In this document: in pieces, positions 1 to 13,036 of the stretch
Layout of the letters: each line of letters opens with the position of its first letter
Numbering within the stretch: position 1 is the first letter of the stretch
Source of the DNA: Rhizopus arrhizus
Lineage: Eukaryota > Mucoromycota > Mucoromycetes > Mucorales > Rhizopodaceae
Assembly (NCBI GenBank): GCA_024220505.1
Contig: JAKZZE010000003.1
Location: 1,550,001 to 1,614,000, forward strand
Direction: 5' to 3'
DNA: 64,000 nucleotides
Made by a program: the position numbers and the translations under genes
Notes under the pieces: model-generated
The model's input: the letters and a program-made list of their open reading frames with translations, nothing else
What the model was told of the DNA's origin: nothing
Database searches by the model: none

Positions 1-589
1 CTTCGATGCTCATTTTATAGACCATTTACAGCTCACTGATCATGTAACAAGTGATGTATACCGCATTGGTGGTCCTGTGGCTCACACTCACCTCTAGTTT
101 GATGCTATAGCCCAATACTAGTATGTAATTACTCACGATGTTTGTTTTTCAAGAACTAAACTACACTGACTGGTGCAGTCACAAGCGCTATGGTTGTTCT
201 CCACGGCCCATGAGCGCATGATGATGAGATTGAAGCCGTAATGACTAATGAGCTCAAGTTTAATCTGACATAATTGAATGCCGAGCTGTACAAAACTAAT
301 ACTACCTGTATCCCTCAAAGAGCTTGGGTGTAATTCTTCATCTGTTCAGTTTGTGATGTTTTTTTTTTTTGGGTGCTTTATCAAAGAGCCGATAACAATG
401 CTATATTGCTTGCCTAATGATATAAAGAGCTTATGGGTGACAAGAAGGTATTCTTGCCTGCTTTGGCTGCTGCTATAGCTGATGCCGTGACAAAGAGTTG
501 AATGAAATTGAATCTTTATTTTCCTAGGCTATCCTTGAAAGCATCGAGCATGTACTTTTTTGTTTGCTTTAATATCATTTGGTTGTTGA

Positions 590-1835
590 CAGAGATGGGA
601 GAGAAGGTGTTAATGCTAAGCAGATTTAGTAGCACAAGACTGCATGCCAACTGATGTTTAAGGAGGCTTTCCACACTGAAATGACTGTGCGTCCTGACCT
701 GCATGAGACAAATTATGTAATTTGTGACTCTAGAAATAAGATATTGAGGTCTGATAATTAAAATTGTAAAGTATTTATCTTGAATTTGATATTACCGAAT
801 TTATTTTAGCTACAAATTAAATGATGCTCTTGACGTCCATGACTATAATGACTACAAGGAAGTGTAGGTCTTCTTGAACTGGTACAGTCACAATGAGAAT
901 GACATCATTTCTGTGGTGCATCCCGAAAGCGACAACGACGAGGTTCGTACTACATTTCAGTTCCTTTCTCAAAATTTGGGCATCGTTGATCGTCCATCGA
1001 AAAAGATTTACGAATATTTGGCTTTGTTTGCTCCCGACTTCAAGGAACGTGAAAAACCTTCTTATTTGGCTTCTTCCGAAGATAAAAGTGACTTTGGGTA
1101 ACATATGGATCATACAAATACTTATAAAGGGTTATTACAAGAGGTTATTTTATCCAAACTTTCGGTAAAAGATCTTGCAAAGATCGTTACAGCCAGCAAA
1201 TCAAGATATTCTTCCACTGTATTTCTCAAAAAAATACACGAGACGCTACCACTTGCTGTTATTGTCGATTGGAAGAACAAACCCGGCAAAAACAGGCATG
1301 ACCAGTGTATCCGTTCTTTATTCAATTTGGCTATTGGTGACCAAGTAGCTGTTACATCAAGCCATTAATGGTGAAACTTCCTTCTTTTTACCCTCAACCT
1401 TCACCATGGCTGGCATTGGCACTGGCATGGCTACCTTCAGTGTCTTTGTTTATTAATGCTACATAGCTGAGGCTGCTGTTGACAAGATTGGTCCTACTAT
1501 ACTCTATCTTAATTCTCACCATCGCTTAAGGGGAATATCTGTGCGGCGAAGAACTTGAGGCTTATCACAGCAACGGCACGTCTTCTCATATGAATCTTTT
1601 CTTCTCTCGCAATTAATTGAAAATATCCATATCCAATACAAAATAGTGAAATTAACTAAAATATTGAATGATTATCTGATGGATCAAGGTGACCATTTTT
1701 ACCTTTGCGGTTCTGTCTGACTTGTACCTGACCTCAAATATACTCTTACTTCAGACTTATTAAGTACAATGGCATCGAAGTTGCCAAAGCTTCTGCTCTC
1801 ATTGAAGAACGAAAAGAGTAAGAAACATATATACT
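590..1835 (+). pseudogene. Decayed sulfite reductase (NADPH) flavoprotein subunit, MET10-like
   Basis: No intact reading frame, but blocks scattered over all three + frames match, in order, the FAD/NADPH-binding half of fungal assimilatory sulfite reductase alpha subunit. Around 640-715 reads like TACQLMFKEAFHTEMTVRPD followed by LHETNYV; 820-1100 gives GHNDYKEV-like sequence, then QNENDIISVVHPES, RPSKKIYEYLA and KEREKPSYLASSE; 1105-1365 continues with HTNTYKGLLQE and DWKNKPGKNRHDQC; 1400-1830 gives a degraded GTGMA nucleotide-binding loop, CGEELEAYH, NDYLMDQGDHFYLCG and SALIEERK. Frame changes and stops separate the blocks, so the gene is dead. The intact enzyme reduces sulfite to sulfide. 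Positions 1-590 may hold more of the same decayed gene (KELMGDKKVFLPALAAAIAD near 418-480), but I cannot place that part. Identification is from recalled family motifs. Confidence 0.6.
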
Positions 1836-2017
1836 TGGAGTTTATTAAAATATGTATTTTTCGCTTATCAAAAGTCGAATCATGTTTAAAAATAAACTTC
1901 ATTCAAATCTGTGACTTCAACTGTTTCATGCAAAAAGAATTCCCTTTCTGTTTTTGCGCTTTTTTTCTTTCTTCTTTCTTTCTTGTTTCTGTCGCTTTTT
2001 TTTTGTTGACAATAGCA

Positions 2018-4557
2018 ATGTCTAAAGAAGTGCAAATATACAGATTCAAGCTTAGTGCAAAAGTGTTTAATGAGCTAGCAAAACGTGACAAGTTGCCATT
2101 GTCACGAAAGGGTGATGGCTCATTTGTAAGCATTTCACAACTGTAACAAGTACCAGAACATTTTCACTAATGTTTTAATATTCTTCTTTTCTTCTATTTT
2201 CAAAATACATAGACAATTTCAGCTTCTGATGTGAAAATCAGCATTCAAACTAATGGCACTAATCGTACCACTGCTGTTTATTCAAAAGTTCAACCCAACA
2301 AGTTGAATTATGTAGGCCAGGCTGTTCCTGCCACTGTGAATATTGTAAAGATTCCACCAAAGAGCCAAAAGATAGCAGCAGAAAAGAAAGTAGCCGACGT
2401 TAGTGATTTAAAGCCTAGCAAGAACAATAATTCCTCTAGCCAGTCTGTTAAAAAAGAAATTACCATCACTCAGAATGTCACATCTGCAGATACCTTGAGC
2501 TCTCAAACTATAAATTCTCCGCTTAAGCCAAACACACCCTCTCTGAAAAATCCAGCTGCTAGTCCACCAGGTCACACGAAAACTTCCGCCGATGAACGAT
2601 TGCAAGAAGAGAGAAAGCGTATCAGAAACATGACTGAAGAATTGGCGAATGCAAAAAAGGCGAGACAGACTAAACTCATTGATATTGAAACAGCAGCAGC
2701 TATTGACAGGTCAATATCTGACGCTAAAAGGAGCAAACCACTGATCAAAAAAGGAAAGAAACCAGATCATGGTTTTTATACTCCCCCTTTGACAAAGCAA
2801 CCACCTACATCAGCCTATTCAGGCTCATATACTCCCCCTGCAACAAGCCTTCAAACATATTCTGAGAATATATCATCTAAAAAGGCATCTGATATCAGCC
2901 CATTAAGTCATTCAAGAGTAACTAGTCACGATTCAGTTGAACCAAGTAAAAAGCATAGAGATATTGAAACAACAGATCAAGATATAGCTACTCCACCAAA
3001 GCTTCATAAAACCAAGCAAGCCATGTCCTCATATACACCTACCACACCAACCTCTTCTAGTGTTTCACCAGAACAATACCGATCTGTGAAGAGAAAACCA
3101 GCTGAAGCTGAGATCTTCGATGATGAACCACCGGAAACAGATAAAAATGTGTCATTGTATGATCGTGTACGCTATCAATTAGCTTTAGGCGCATTTACAG
3201 TGCCATTCTTGAGTAAGCTATGTAAAGCATCAACTGAAGAAATTGAAAGCGCTGCCGGAAAGGTATAACATTGAATTTTTACTTTATTTTTCTTCCAAAC
3301 AGCATTTTCATCATCAGATCTATCTTTTAGGTTGGCATTCGTCTTAGTAATCCAAGAGATTCTTATTGTCTGCGACCACAAATGTACTCTAAATTAGAAA
3401 TTTGGGAATGGCCATTCTATACAGACACTGATAGAGCAAAGGTGATAAAAAATGCATTAGAAGCCTATAAACTTCTCAAAATACCCAAATCAGACCCCAT
3501 ATATGATAACCTTACCCGTCCAAACAGCAAATCTCTTTCTACTTCCCCTTCCTCTATTTCATCTCAAAAGGCAGCAAATGCAAAGAAACGTTCCAAGATG
3601 GAAGAGCAGCGTCGTAGAATGCTCAATCCTTCCAAAAGGGGTCTTCAGTCTTCATCCTCTTCTATTTCCAAAAATGCAAAGAATACAAAACTATCTGTGC
3701 CATCTAGTAAATTAGATTCTCCATCTAGTACCAAAAATTCTCGAATGTCTCTCTCTCCCTACAGATTAGAAGATAGTACAAGAGCGCATTCACCTCGTTT
3801 ATCTACTGATAGAAGCGATTTTTCTATGTCACCCTCAATAGAAGAAACAGACCGTGATAGTGAGACACATTCAGTCAAGATGCAGCATTCCACGTCGTCT
3901 TTGGAACACACGCCAGTTCCTGATAAAGTTCACAACATGACACCTCCAGAGATATCTTATCATACCTCAGCATTAACATCCCCTCACTTTTATAGTCCAT
4001 CCTATTCACCTACAAAAGATAAAGAAGGGGCCATCACACCAATGCCCTCAGATGCTTCACCAGCAACAACCAGCAGTAGTGATCCTCAAGATAGCCTTCC
4101 CGTTGTGAGTCTTTTTGGATCCTCGTCGTACGCTCATCTATCAACGGACACTGTTGGCCGTGAAGCAATTATAAAAGTTCCAGATCAAAAGAGGTTCAAT
4201 GCGTACTGTCGTAAATATATTCGTGAACAAAAGATGTTGCGAGAGCTGAAGCTAAATATCATGAAAACACATTTTGACTATCTCAATACGCTGAAATCTA
4301 ATTATGAAGAGTCAGAGTATGAGGTCGCTGATGTGACTGAAAGTTACATTGCAAAAGTAGACGAATCGTATTTGCAGAATGATAAGGCTCAGCAGCAGGA
4401 TATTGATGCTTTTGACGAATTGCTTAGTGAAATGTATAGAAAAAAAGAGCGGTTGCTTTATATGCGGACGGTTATCAAAGAAAACATAAAAGAACTAAAA
4501 TATAAAGTGCCAAAGGAATGTATGCTTCAGCAGATGGAATTCTATGATAAGTATTGA
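2018..4557 (+). CDS. ELL-family RNA polymerase II elongation factor
   Basis: Three exons (2018-2125, 2213-3262, 3331-4557) join in phase 0 to about 794 aa. The N-terminal 130 residues (MSKEVQIYRFKLS, later YVGQAVPATVNIVK) resemble the ELL N-domain. A winged-helix-like segment around residues 350-425 (YDRVRYQLALGAFTVPFL, then DSYCLRPQMYSKLEIWEWPF) matches the ELL pattern of a leucine-rich helix followed by Y-x-L and a WP motif. The long middle is Ser/Thr/Pro/Lys-rich and probably disordered. The last 110 residues (FNAYCRKYIREQKM onward) are charged and helical, as in the occludin/ELL domain. ELL proteins suppress polymerase pausing as part of elongation complexes in the nucleus. A pyrimidine tract (about 1955-2005) precedes the ATG. 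The first intron (87 nt) is longer than most here. The family call is firm; orthology is inferred. Confidence 0.85.
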
Positions 4558-4743
4558 ATATACCCCCATATGAGCTTTTTCCTTAACCTTAGATGAGCCA
4601 AATAAAAAAAAAAGTACAACACTTTGTTTCTCTAATCCTTTTTTTTTGCATATGATACATGCTTTCTCAATTATTACAAGATGATCAAACCTTTGTTTAC
4701 GTATTTAAATAAATTGACAAATGTTATTGTGTACAGATGTGTT

Positions 4744-5881
4744 TTATTTTTTAGAAAAGATACTTCCCAAAAGACCTTTAACGCTTTCATCCACAGGGGC
4801 AACTTCTCGGTTGACCTTATTTCTTTGCTCAAATGTTCTTTTGATATTTTCGCTCGGACCTTCATCATTGTTATTTCTCTTTCTCTTCTTTTCTTTCATA
4901 TTCTCAAGCATCTTAGCCTTTTCAACATTTTGAATATATGTCTTGTTTTCACGATTGGCTTGTGCAATTTCATTTCTCAATCGTTGTTGACGAGCTTGTT
5001 TCTCATGAGCTATAAATAATAGTTAGAAAAAGGGATAAGGTGTTCTATATACAGTCTATTTTACCCATTTGTTCAGTTAAGTGATGCCATTTGAATTTTG
5101 GTAAATACTTGATGTTCCACATTTCTGCATAATATCGACTTTTACGCTTGCCTCCAATTTCTCTCATATTCAAGTGTTCTGCTACTGCCTTTGCTTGCTT
5201 CTTATCTTTAAACTCTACCCACCCTTCAATGTAATTTCTTCTATTGTTTTTGGTATACTTTTTACGTCTGGTCGTAATTTTCTGATCTAATAAAAAAATT
5301 CGTTAAAGCTCTTACTTTTTCTTACAAACATTTTATCGTCTACCTTCAGGCACAAGATAAATTCGTCCAATGTCCGCATATTTCTTTAAAAGCTCTCTTA
5401 CACGGCTTGGGGGCATAAACAATGGTATGCGTGATAAGTAACAAACACCCGTCTTTTTTCTAGCCTTTTCAAATTTCTCCAATTCTTCGGGAGTAAGCGA
5501 TTTTATCTTTTTTTTCTTTTCTTTGCCTTTCTTGCTAGACATGACACCAAATTCAGTCAAATCGGTTGGCGCATCATATCCTTCCATGTCAGAAAGCTCT
5601 TCCTGTATTTCCTCTTCACTTTCCTCTTCACTTTCTTCACTTTCTCTATTATCTTCTTCATTTTCTAATTCACTTTCTTCCTCTTCATTTCTATCTTCTT
5701 TGTCATCCTCGTCTTCACTTTCATCGCTTGAGGCATCGCTGTCATTAAATGAGCTTTTTTGAAGTTTTGATTTTGAAAATCTTGTATCCTTCTCCTCTTC
5801 TTCATCCAAAGATACATTGTTTTCGTCTTCACTGTCGTTATTTAACCCAAAAAGGTCTTGATCTTTTGCACTGCTTGGCAT
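4744..5881 (-). CDS. ESF2: ESF2/ABT1-like RRM protein of the small-subunit processome
   Basis: Minus-strand gene with exons 5344-5881, 5065-5286 and 4744-5009 (introns 57 and 55 nt, both phase 1), 341 aa. Residues 1-105 are extremely acidic (runs of D/E/S). An RRM-like domain follows: GVCYLSRIPLFMPPSRVREL, GRIYLVPE, then YIEGWVEFKDKKQAKAVAE and the family signature NIKYLPKFKWHHLTEQ. The tail is a basic coiled-coil-like helix with KKRKR. This order and the WxxLTEQ ending are diagnostic for Esf2/ABT1, which binds U3 snoRNP and promotes early 18S pre-rRNA cleavage in the nucleolus, working with the helicase Dbp8. It is transcribed divergently from the DHX37/Dhr1 gene across a 2-kb spacer. Its stop codon lies 186 bp from the ELL stop, so the two converge. 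Confidence 0.93.
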
Positions 5882-7911
5882 GTTTTTTGATCTATTTTTT
5901 TTTAAAAAAAAAGAAGTTAGTTTTGGTGTACAGTTGCGGCGTTTCTAAGTGGAAGGCTTAGATCTGAGTTGTAAAATGAACATCAAAGATGTGGTGGTAT
6001 ACTTAATTGCGTCTGGCTATAAAAGCAAACATACTATTTCTTTTTATATGGACAATTATAATACTGTTTAAAGCAAAATTCAAATAAATAACGAGTGCAT
6101 GATACATTAAAATATATTAGACTTTATTTGAGAAACAAAAGCAAGCAACAATGACTTGTAGCTCGTATGAGCGTAAAAGGAATAAAATAAACCGCTCTTT
6201 ATTTAGAAAACAAGCTCTCTTTCTTTTAAGAATAACCCATTTAAAACAAACTTGTTTTAGTAAAATGCTCATAAGATTTGGTACTTTCATTAGATTTATT
6301 ACATGTATTTTTTCGTATAAATGGAAGAGCAGCGACGGCATAAGACTGAATTTCCTTCAAGTCGAGGATCAAAACATCGACCACCCAAACCACAGTATGT
6401 TTATGTATAGACTCTAACAATGCAAGCAGATATATCGATTCCAACCCAATACACTTGTCATTAATGTTGAATTTATCATAAAGCATTGGCGAGTTGAAAC
6501 AGTACATGAAAATCAGACATTTGGAGCAATCTAAGAACGTACAACATGAAGACAAAAGAGGAATCCAAAGCATGTAAAAAATAACCCAGCTATAGTTAAC
6601 CTCTACAGAAAAGTTAACGAACCACTATCAATACAAATAAGCCGTAGCGAGATGCTAACTAGCTCCATTTTAATTATCAACAACAAAAATTCCGTCTTGA
6701 GGTTTGCAACAAATATTGTAGACGCATCTTTGCCAAACAAAGCAAAAATGCCAATGGGTGTAATCGGTACCTTTGACTCTACCGCCGCTCTTTTTCTTCT
6801 TCTTATCTTTTTTATGAAGCATTAAAAAAGACTACTTAAGAAAAGAAGAAAAATAACTGCGTTTTGTAAAATCCATACACCGTTTACAAGCTTTCGTTGT
6901 TGTAATGCAATTAATAATATGAACTACATTGTCATAGCAGTCATGGATAAAACAGTAACATGGAACATGTGCATATCAAAACAAGAAAAATTCAAATCAA
7001 TAACATCAGCTTTTCCATCTGATAATTCTCTTGTAAGGATATCGTTATTAATGTGATAAATGCTGAACATGCTTAGGCCTAATTCAAAATGCTAGAAACT
7101 ATTTGTATTTTGTTGTTCAACAGAACTTATTTCTTCCTGCTTCATTCAAACTTATTTGTAGTCAAGTTCAATTTGAATGGATTTTTTTTATACTTTAAAT
7201 GTTACTATTATTTTTACTCATAAAGACCTACCATTGTATCGCATAATCTAGTGTCGTATTTTTCTGTTATTATGCGAAAAGAAAAAAGCAAGTGAAGAAA
7301 TCAAGAGCTACTTTTAAAGATTTGTAATGTTTACTTGAACAGCTGAAATTAAGGGACTATAGGAGTAAAAAAATACTAGGCAATCACATCATCACTAACA
7401 AAATAGTATGAAGACTTGACTTGCTCTTAAATTATTACATCCTTATTATTCTGATTCATAAAGCGCTTTATAACCATAAGCAATCTAAACAATATTATCT
7501 AAGGTCTAAAAGTTCATTGAACACTACAGATTTGAAAATCAAAGTGTTACTGGATCCATCAAGAAAACCTCTTAAATACCATCCAAAGATGAACATAAGT
7601 GGCAGTTGCAATAACATAAAATACAAAAAAAAAAATACATGTACCAAGCCACTTACAGCACTTGGTTTAGGTTAACTCTCTAGTATTTGTGTGTGAACTA
7701 TACCTCAATGTATTTCTATCATTGAGACTGCTGTACATTTATCGTTGCTATGTAAAAACAGCTTCAAAATTTCTTACAAGCACTGATTATTAGAAAATGC
7801 ATGATTTGTGACATGCAATCCTTTTTCCAGTTCAAACAATTCAAACTCCACATTACTTTATAAAAAAGTTTAAAGCAAGATCTTTCATTTCTAGATCACT
7901 AAAAAGAAGTC
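5882..7911. other. Intergenic spacer between ESF2 and DHX37 genes
   Basis: About 2 kb of AT-rich DNA between two divergent ribosome-assembly genes, so it must carry both promoters. No intact gene is recognisable. A minus-strand open stretch (6241-6573) has a fairly protein-like middle (residues reading CIGLESIYLLALLESIHKHT) but no start context, intron structure or family match. Another minus-strand stretch (6690-6830) has a lysine-rich run followed by HWHFCFVWQRCVYNICC. Both could be relics of decayed genes, and I assign neither. Confidence 0.5.
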
Positions 7912-10900
7912 ATGGGGAAATCAAGACCCAGATATAACGAAAAAGCTCGAGCTTCTTCTAAAAGACCAAACCAACGTCCTCACCCAAAGGCGAGAGATGG
8001 TGGTCTTGGTATTACTGCTTTTGACCCTGAACAAAGCTCTAGAGAAAATCCTAAGCAACAGGAGCAAGTGTAAGCGATCCTTAAAAAAATGCCTTTCTCG
8101 GATTACTCATTGCTAACTTGTACCTACAGAGATTCTAATGATCTCATTATCATTCCTGGCGCTGAAAAGAAAGAAGAAAATAAAGAGAAAACTCCAACCC
8201 CTTCATATAAAGAGGTTAGTCAAAACTGCAGACGCAGCAAATATGTTAAATACCAACCATTATCTTTAGCCAATAAAATACATGTCAAAGAAGAAGAGAA
8301 AGAAGCTGGAGAAATATATTGTAAAAGAAAAAGAACGATCCCTATATACTTTAAGTCTAATTTTTTATGAAAGGAACAAAAAATGAAAAAAGAGGCTAGG
8401 GCAGGCTTATTGGAAAAGCTATCGTAAATTTTATTATTCCTTACAAGCATGAAAAAAGTGAAGCTTACGATTTTATATAGAACATCATCATGGTCTTCGG
8501 ATCTGTTAAAATCATCAAAATTAATTGGTCGATCAGGCCAAACTCTTCGTGAACAACTTCATCAAGCCATGTTAGAACAAAAGGCAGGTATTACACCCAC
8601 CAATACAGATGTGCCTTTGTTGATAGAAAAGGATGTCGAAACATTGCCACCTATGCCAGAATTTGTGTTTGAACCAAAGGAAATTAAAAAAGAAGAACCA
8701 GCAGTAGGAAGCGCATTGAAACAGACAGCAGATGGAGGTAGCCTTAACCTTGTAAAGAGAAAGAGAAAGAAGAAGAAGTCAACTATTCCCGAAATTGCCA
8801 GAAAACGATACAAACAAAGAAAGGGTATGGATTCAGATTCTTCGTTTGACAGCTCTGACTCAGCCTATGATGACGATGATGATGATGAAGAAGAAGCACC
8901 ACGTAAAACATTGCCAGAACCTGAAGAAGAAGAAAAAGAGAAGGGACCAACACACTTAGAGCAGGTTGCTGAAGCAACTAAGAATATTGTAGCACCCGTA
9001 CCTAAGAGAGCAGAAGAGGAATTTGATGATATTAAAGTACAATTGTTAAAGAGCCATAGAGAAGGTGATTTAAGCAATGAAGTAGTGAAGGTAAACTTTG
9101 AAGTTCACAAAGGAGAAAACCATTTCAACGCATTTACTTACAAATACACGGTTGTATGTATAGCCTTTCTATGTCAATGTAAACAGAAAGCCTGAAATTC
9201 AAAAAGCGCGATTGCAATTACCTGTTTGTGCTGAAGAACAAGTAATTATGGAAGCTATCCGAAACAATACTGTTGTGGTCATTTGTGGTGAGACAGGTTC
9301 AGGTAAAACAACTCAAGTACCTCAGTTTTTATATGAAGCTGGCTGGTCTCATCCTGATAGTGGTATGTGCACATCTATATTCTGTGAAGAAAAGAATTAT
9401 AAATATCTTTTTTTTTAGATAATCCTGGTCTTATTGGTGTTACCCAACCTCGACGAGTTGCTACCGTCAGTATGGCTAATCGTGTTGCTGATGAACTAAA
9501 TCTTTCAGATAAAGAAGTTTCTTATCAGGTATATAATATAAAAAAGAAACGCGTAAGAAACATTATTCATTCGTATTGCTTTAGATTCGTTATGATGCTA
9601 CTGTATCCGATCAAACGCGTATTAAGTTCATGACTGATGGTGTTTTGCTTCGTGAAATGTCACAGGATTTGTTGTTAACAAAATACTCAGTTATCATTAT
9701 TGATGAAGCCCACGAACGTAATATTAACACAGATATTCTGATTGGTGTGCTTAGTAGAGTCTTGAAGCTGAGAGCTGAAATGAGTCGTGAAGACAGAAAA
9801 AAGATCAAGCCTTTACGTGTTGTAATCATGTCTGCAACTCTTCGTGTGTCTGATTTTACAGAAAACAAGACCTTGTTTCCTACGCCACCGCCAGTTATTA
9901 ATGTCAATGCTAGACAATACCCTGTGTCTGTGCACTTTAACAAGAGAACACCAACTGATCATGTTGCAGATGCTTATAAGAAAATATCCAAAATACATGA
10001 GCGATTACCTTCAGGAGGAATTTTGGTATTTTTAACTGGTCAAAATGAAATCACCCAACTGTGTAAAAAGCTTCGAAAAAGATACCCTGCTCTTCCATCA
10101 GAAGCCAGTAAATCTGAAATGAAAAAGGAAGAGAATGCATTAGAAATAGAATCTAAAAAGGTCAATCAACCAGCTGGAAAAGGTAAAAACTAAAGTGAAG
10201 CTTTTATAGTTTTAACCCACACTCTTTTTGTCTATCAGTTGATCTTGAAGAAGAAGCTATTGAGTTGGGTGATAACCAAGTAGAAGAAGACTTTGAAATT
10301 GAAACAGATAGTGAGGATGAAGATGACGTCGCAGAAGGTTTTGATGAAGATGAATTAGATGAAGTCGTAAAAAATGGTGAGTTAGTTGTTCTCTTATTTT
10401 ACTACAACTATATACTAATAATCGCACAGCTCCATTACACGTACTTCCTTTGTATTCTATGCTTCCAACTGAAGCACAACTTCGTGTCTTTCAACCGCCT
10501 CCAGAAGGTACCCGACTTTGTGTTGTGGCTACCAACGTTGCCGAAACATCAGTCACTATACCTGGCGTACGGTATGTAGTAGATTGTGGTAAATCCAAGG
10601 AAAGAAAGTATGATATAGCAACCGGCGTGCAATCCTTTGAGATTGATTGGACATCAAAAGCCTCTGCTGGTCAGCGTGCAGGTCGTGCAGGTAGAACAGG
10701 TCCTGGTCACTGCTATCGTTTATTCTCTTCTGCTGTTTTTGATCATGAATTTCCTCAATTCTCTACACCTGAAATTGACCGCATGCCTATTGAAGGTGTT
10801 GTCTTGAGTATGAAATCCATGTATATTGACAATGTCGTCAATTTTCCCTTCCCTACACCTCCTCCCAGAGAGAATTTATTCAAAGCAGAGAAATTATTGG

Positions 10901-12038
10901 GTTACCTCGGTGCTATAGACCCTACAACAAAGCGTATTTCAGAGTTTGGTCAAATAATGTCATTGTTTCCTATTACTCCTCGATTTGCTAAAATGTAAGA
11001 GCGGAAATGTGTCATAATAGACAACTCATTTAATTCTTTTTTGTTTTGTTTATAGGCTTATTATTGGACAACAACATGATTGTTTACCCTATGTAATTGC
11101 TATTGTATCTGCTCTTTCAGTAGGAAATCCCTTTATTCAAGATTACCAGTTGGAGGACAATCAGTCAGATGAAAATAGTGATGAAGATGATGAGGAGTAT
11201 GCGCATATTAAGAGTGAAGCAGTCTTGGAGAAAGAAAAGAGGAAAGCTTTAAGAAAGAAGTACTTCACTTCTTTGATGGTAATATATAATTATATGTTTT
11301 TTATGACTTTAACATGACTAAACATATTTTGTTTTCTTCTAGAAACACTCTTCTTTAGACCCTTCAAGTGATATTCTTAAGCTTCTTAGCGCAGTAGCAG
11401 CCTACGAATATGCAGATGCAAGTCCAACATTTTGCGAAGAAAACTTTTTGAGACCAAAGGCAATGAGTGAAATTCGTAAACTCCGTCGTCAACTTACAAA
11501 CTTGGTGTCTGCAAATTTCCCAGAAATCGATGTGTGTATTGATCCTCGTATGAAACGACCTAACTCGACACAGTTGAAGGTGCTTAGACAAGTATTGGCA
11601 GCTGGGTTTATTGATTCAGTAGCAATTCGTCAAGATGTGCTTGAGACAGGCGGTGGAAAAGGCAAAAAATATAAGAACGCACGTCATGTGGTATATCGAT
11701 TGATGTGGAGTGATGAAGAGGCCTTTATTCATCCTACATCCACACTTTATAACCAAGAGCCACCAGCGATGCTTGTATATAGTGAATTGTATAAAGGAGG
11801 AAAGACCTGGTTGAAAGGAAACACAGCAGTGGAAGCTAAATGGATTGCAAAACTTGGACAAGGGCTTTGTTCCTATGGTCGACCATTGGAGTATCCACTT
11901 CCAAAATTTATTGGCAATAAGCAAGATAGAAAATTGGTATATGTTGTACCAAGCTTTGGTCCAAAAGGCTGGCCATTACCCCCAATACAAGTAGAACAAA
12001 GACGAGAGGGAACAAGATGGGTGACCGTGTCACATTAA
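7912..12038 (+). CDS. DHR1: DEAH-box RNA helicase DHX37/Dhr1 (Ecm16)
   Basis: Twelve exons: 7912-8069, 8130-8214, 8270-8320, 8374-8423, 8481-9153, 9191-9362, 9419-9528, 9585-10182, 10239-10376, 10430-10994, 11056-11278, 11343-12038; 1172 aa. The start [13 protein letters not shown] matches the family N-terminus. A Lys-rich region and an acidic DDDDDDEEE run precede the helicase core: motif I GETGSGKT (about residue 372), DEAH (about 473), SAT in [19 protein letters not shown], and motif [19 protein letters not shown]. Winged-helix, ratchet and OB-fold regions follow. Dhr1 remodels the small-subunit processome by displacing U3 snoRNA from pre-18S rRNA. Acidic and lysine-rich inserts interrupt the core between the SAT and motif V exons (10090-10376). 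The intron at 9154-9190 is only 37 nt but is needed to keep frame. AATAAA-like signals lie at 12047-12060. Confidence 0.95.
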
Positions 12039-13036
12039 ATCATACGCAATAAATAAACAATACATCTTTCTGTTCTATCCATAGCTTCAATAAATGAAGC
12101 ACAATATATACGAAGTAAGAATATGGCAGCATTTAGTATTTTAGATTATCTGCCGGTTGAAATTTTTCATGTTGGGTGGCTATTTCAACTCGAAATTGTC
12201 AAAAAAGTACTTATATGACAATGTTAAAATAAAGAGAGCAGTTTATCAGCATAAGTCTATGTTTGTATGAGACCGTCCGAGTGCAATATAAAAAAGTCTA
12301 TTTTTTCTTTTTTATTTCCTGAATCATTTTTTCAAAGACCATTCAAGATTAATACTCGAGCCTTTATTGCCTGTGCCGAATTGGTTATCTGGTATTGTCG
12401 CTGGCTGCTTGTCTTTGACAGTCATAAATTCTGTCCTGGTAAAGCAGTCGCTCATGCCATGCAACTGATGCGCAAGATCCAAGCAGAAAATTTTTACTTT
12501 CTGAAGCACAATCGACACACTCCTGCTTAATAATAGTGCTCAATTCTTTCATGTCTCGCACACTATACTTTAACTTCATTCGGTTAAAGTAACAAAAATA
12601 ATTACAACATGTCAAATAAATACACAATCACTTGAATCCTTCTTTTGCACAATAGCTCCAAAAAATTGTGATCCAAGCGAAGATGAATTATGTCTCCTTT
12701 GAAGAGCTTAAGAGGCATTGGTTTTGAATAAATAGTATAATAATATTGACAATTTTGTAACTCTATCAATGCTACTTTATATATACAATATCCTAATTTT
12801 TTGAAACCGTTATAACAAAAAAATTCAAACAAATTTTATGGAAGAAAAATACACAAAATAATAAAGCACGGTTTTTTGTTATGTAACAGGATGTTTTTAA
12901 AAAAAAAATGATAAGCATAAATAAACTTTTCTATTGGATGTAATATGCCCTTTTTCATACTCAGCGCCATTTTATTTCAAACTACTTTTTTGGTTTCTTT
13001 TTTTTTTTTTTCTTAATTACAATCAACTAAAGAGCA
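12039..13036. other. Intergenic, possible relic of a coding sequence
   Basis: About 1 kb without an intact gene. A + strand open stretch (12267-12530) ends in a protein-like segment (FIACAELVIWYCRWLL and AHAMQLMRKIQAENF) that resembles in style the C-terminal tails of fungal non-LTR reverse transcriptases, but the match is too weak to name. The last 80 bp (12960-13036) are pyrimidine-rich and form the immediate upstream region of UFD1. Confidence 0.35.

Noticed and set aside
5523..5762. Serine-rich + strand ORF
   Set aside because: It is the antisense of the acidic Glu/Asp/Ser run of ESF2.
6241..6573. 110-codon minus-strand ORF in the ESF2-DHX37 spacer
   Set aside because: Somewhat protein-like but no homology I recognise and no gene structure; kept only as a note.
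8783..9077. Serine- and histidine-rich minus-strand ORFs
   Set aside because: Antisense of the acidic tract in DHX37/Dhr1; no independent support.
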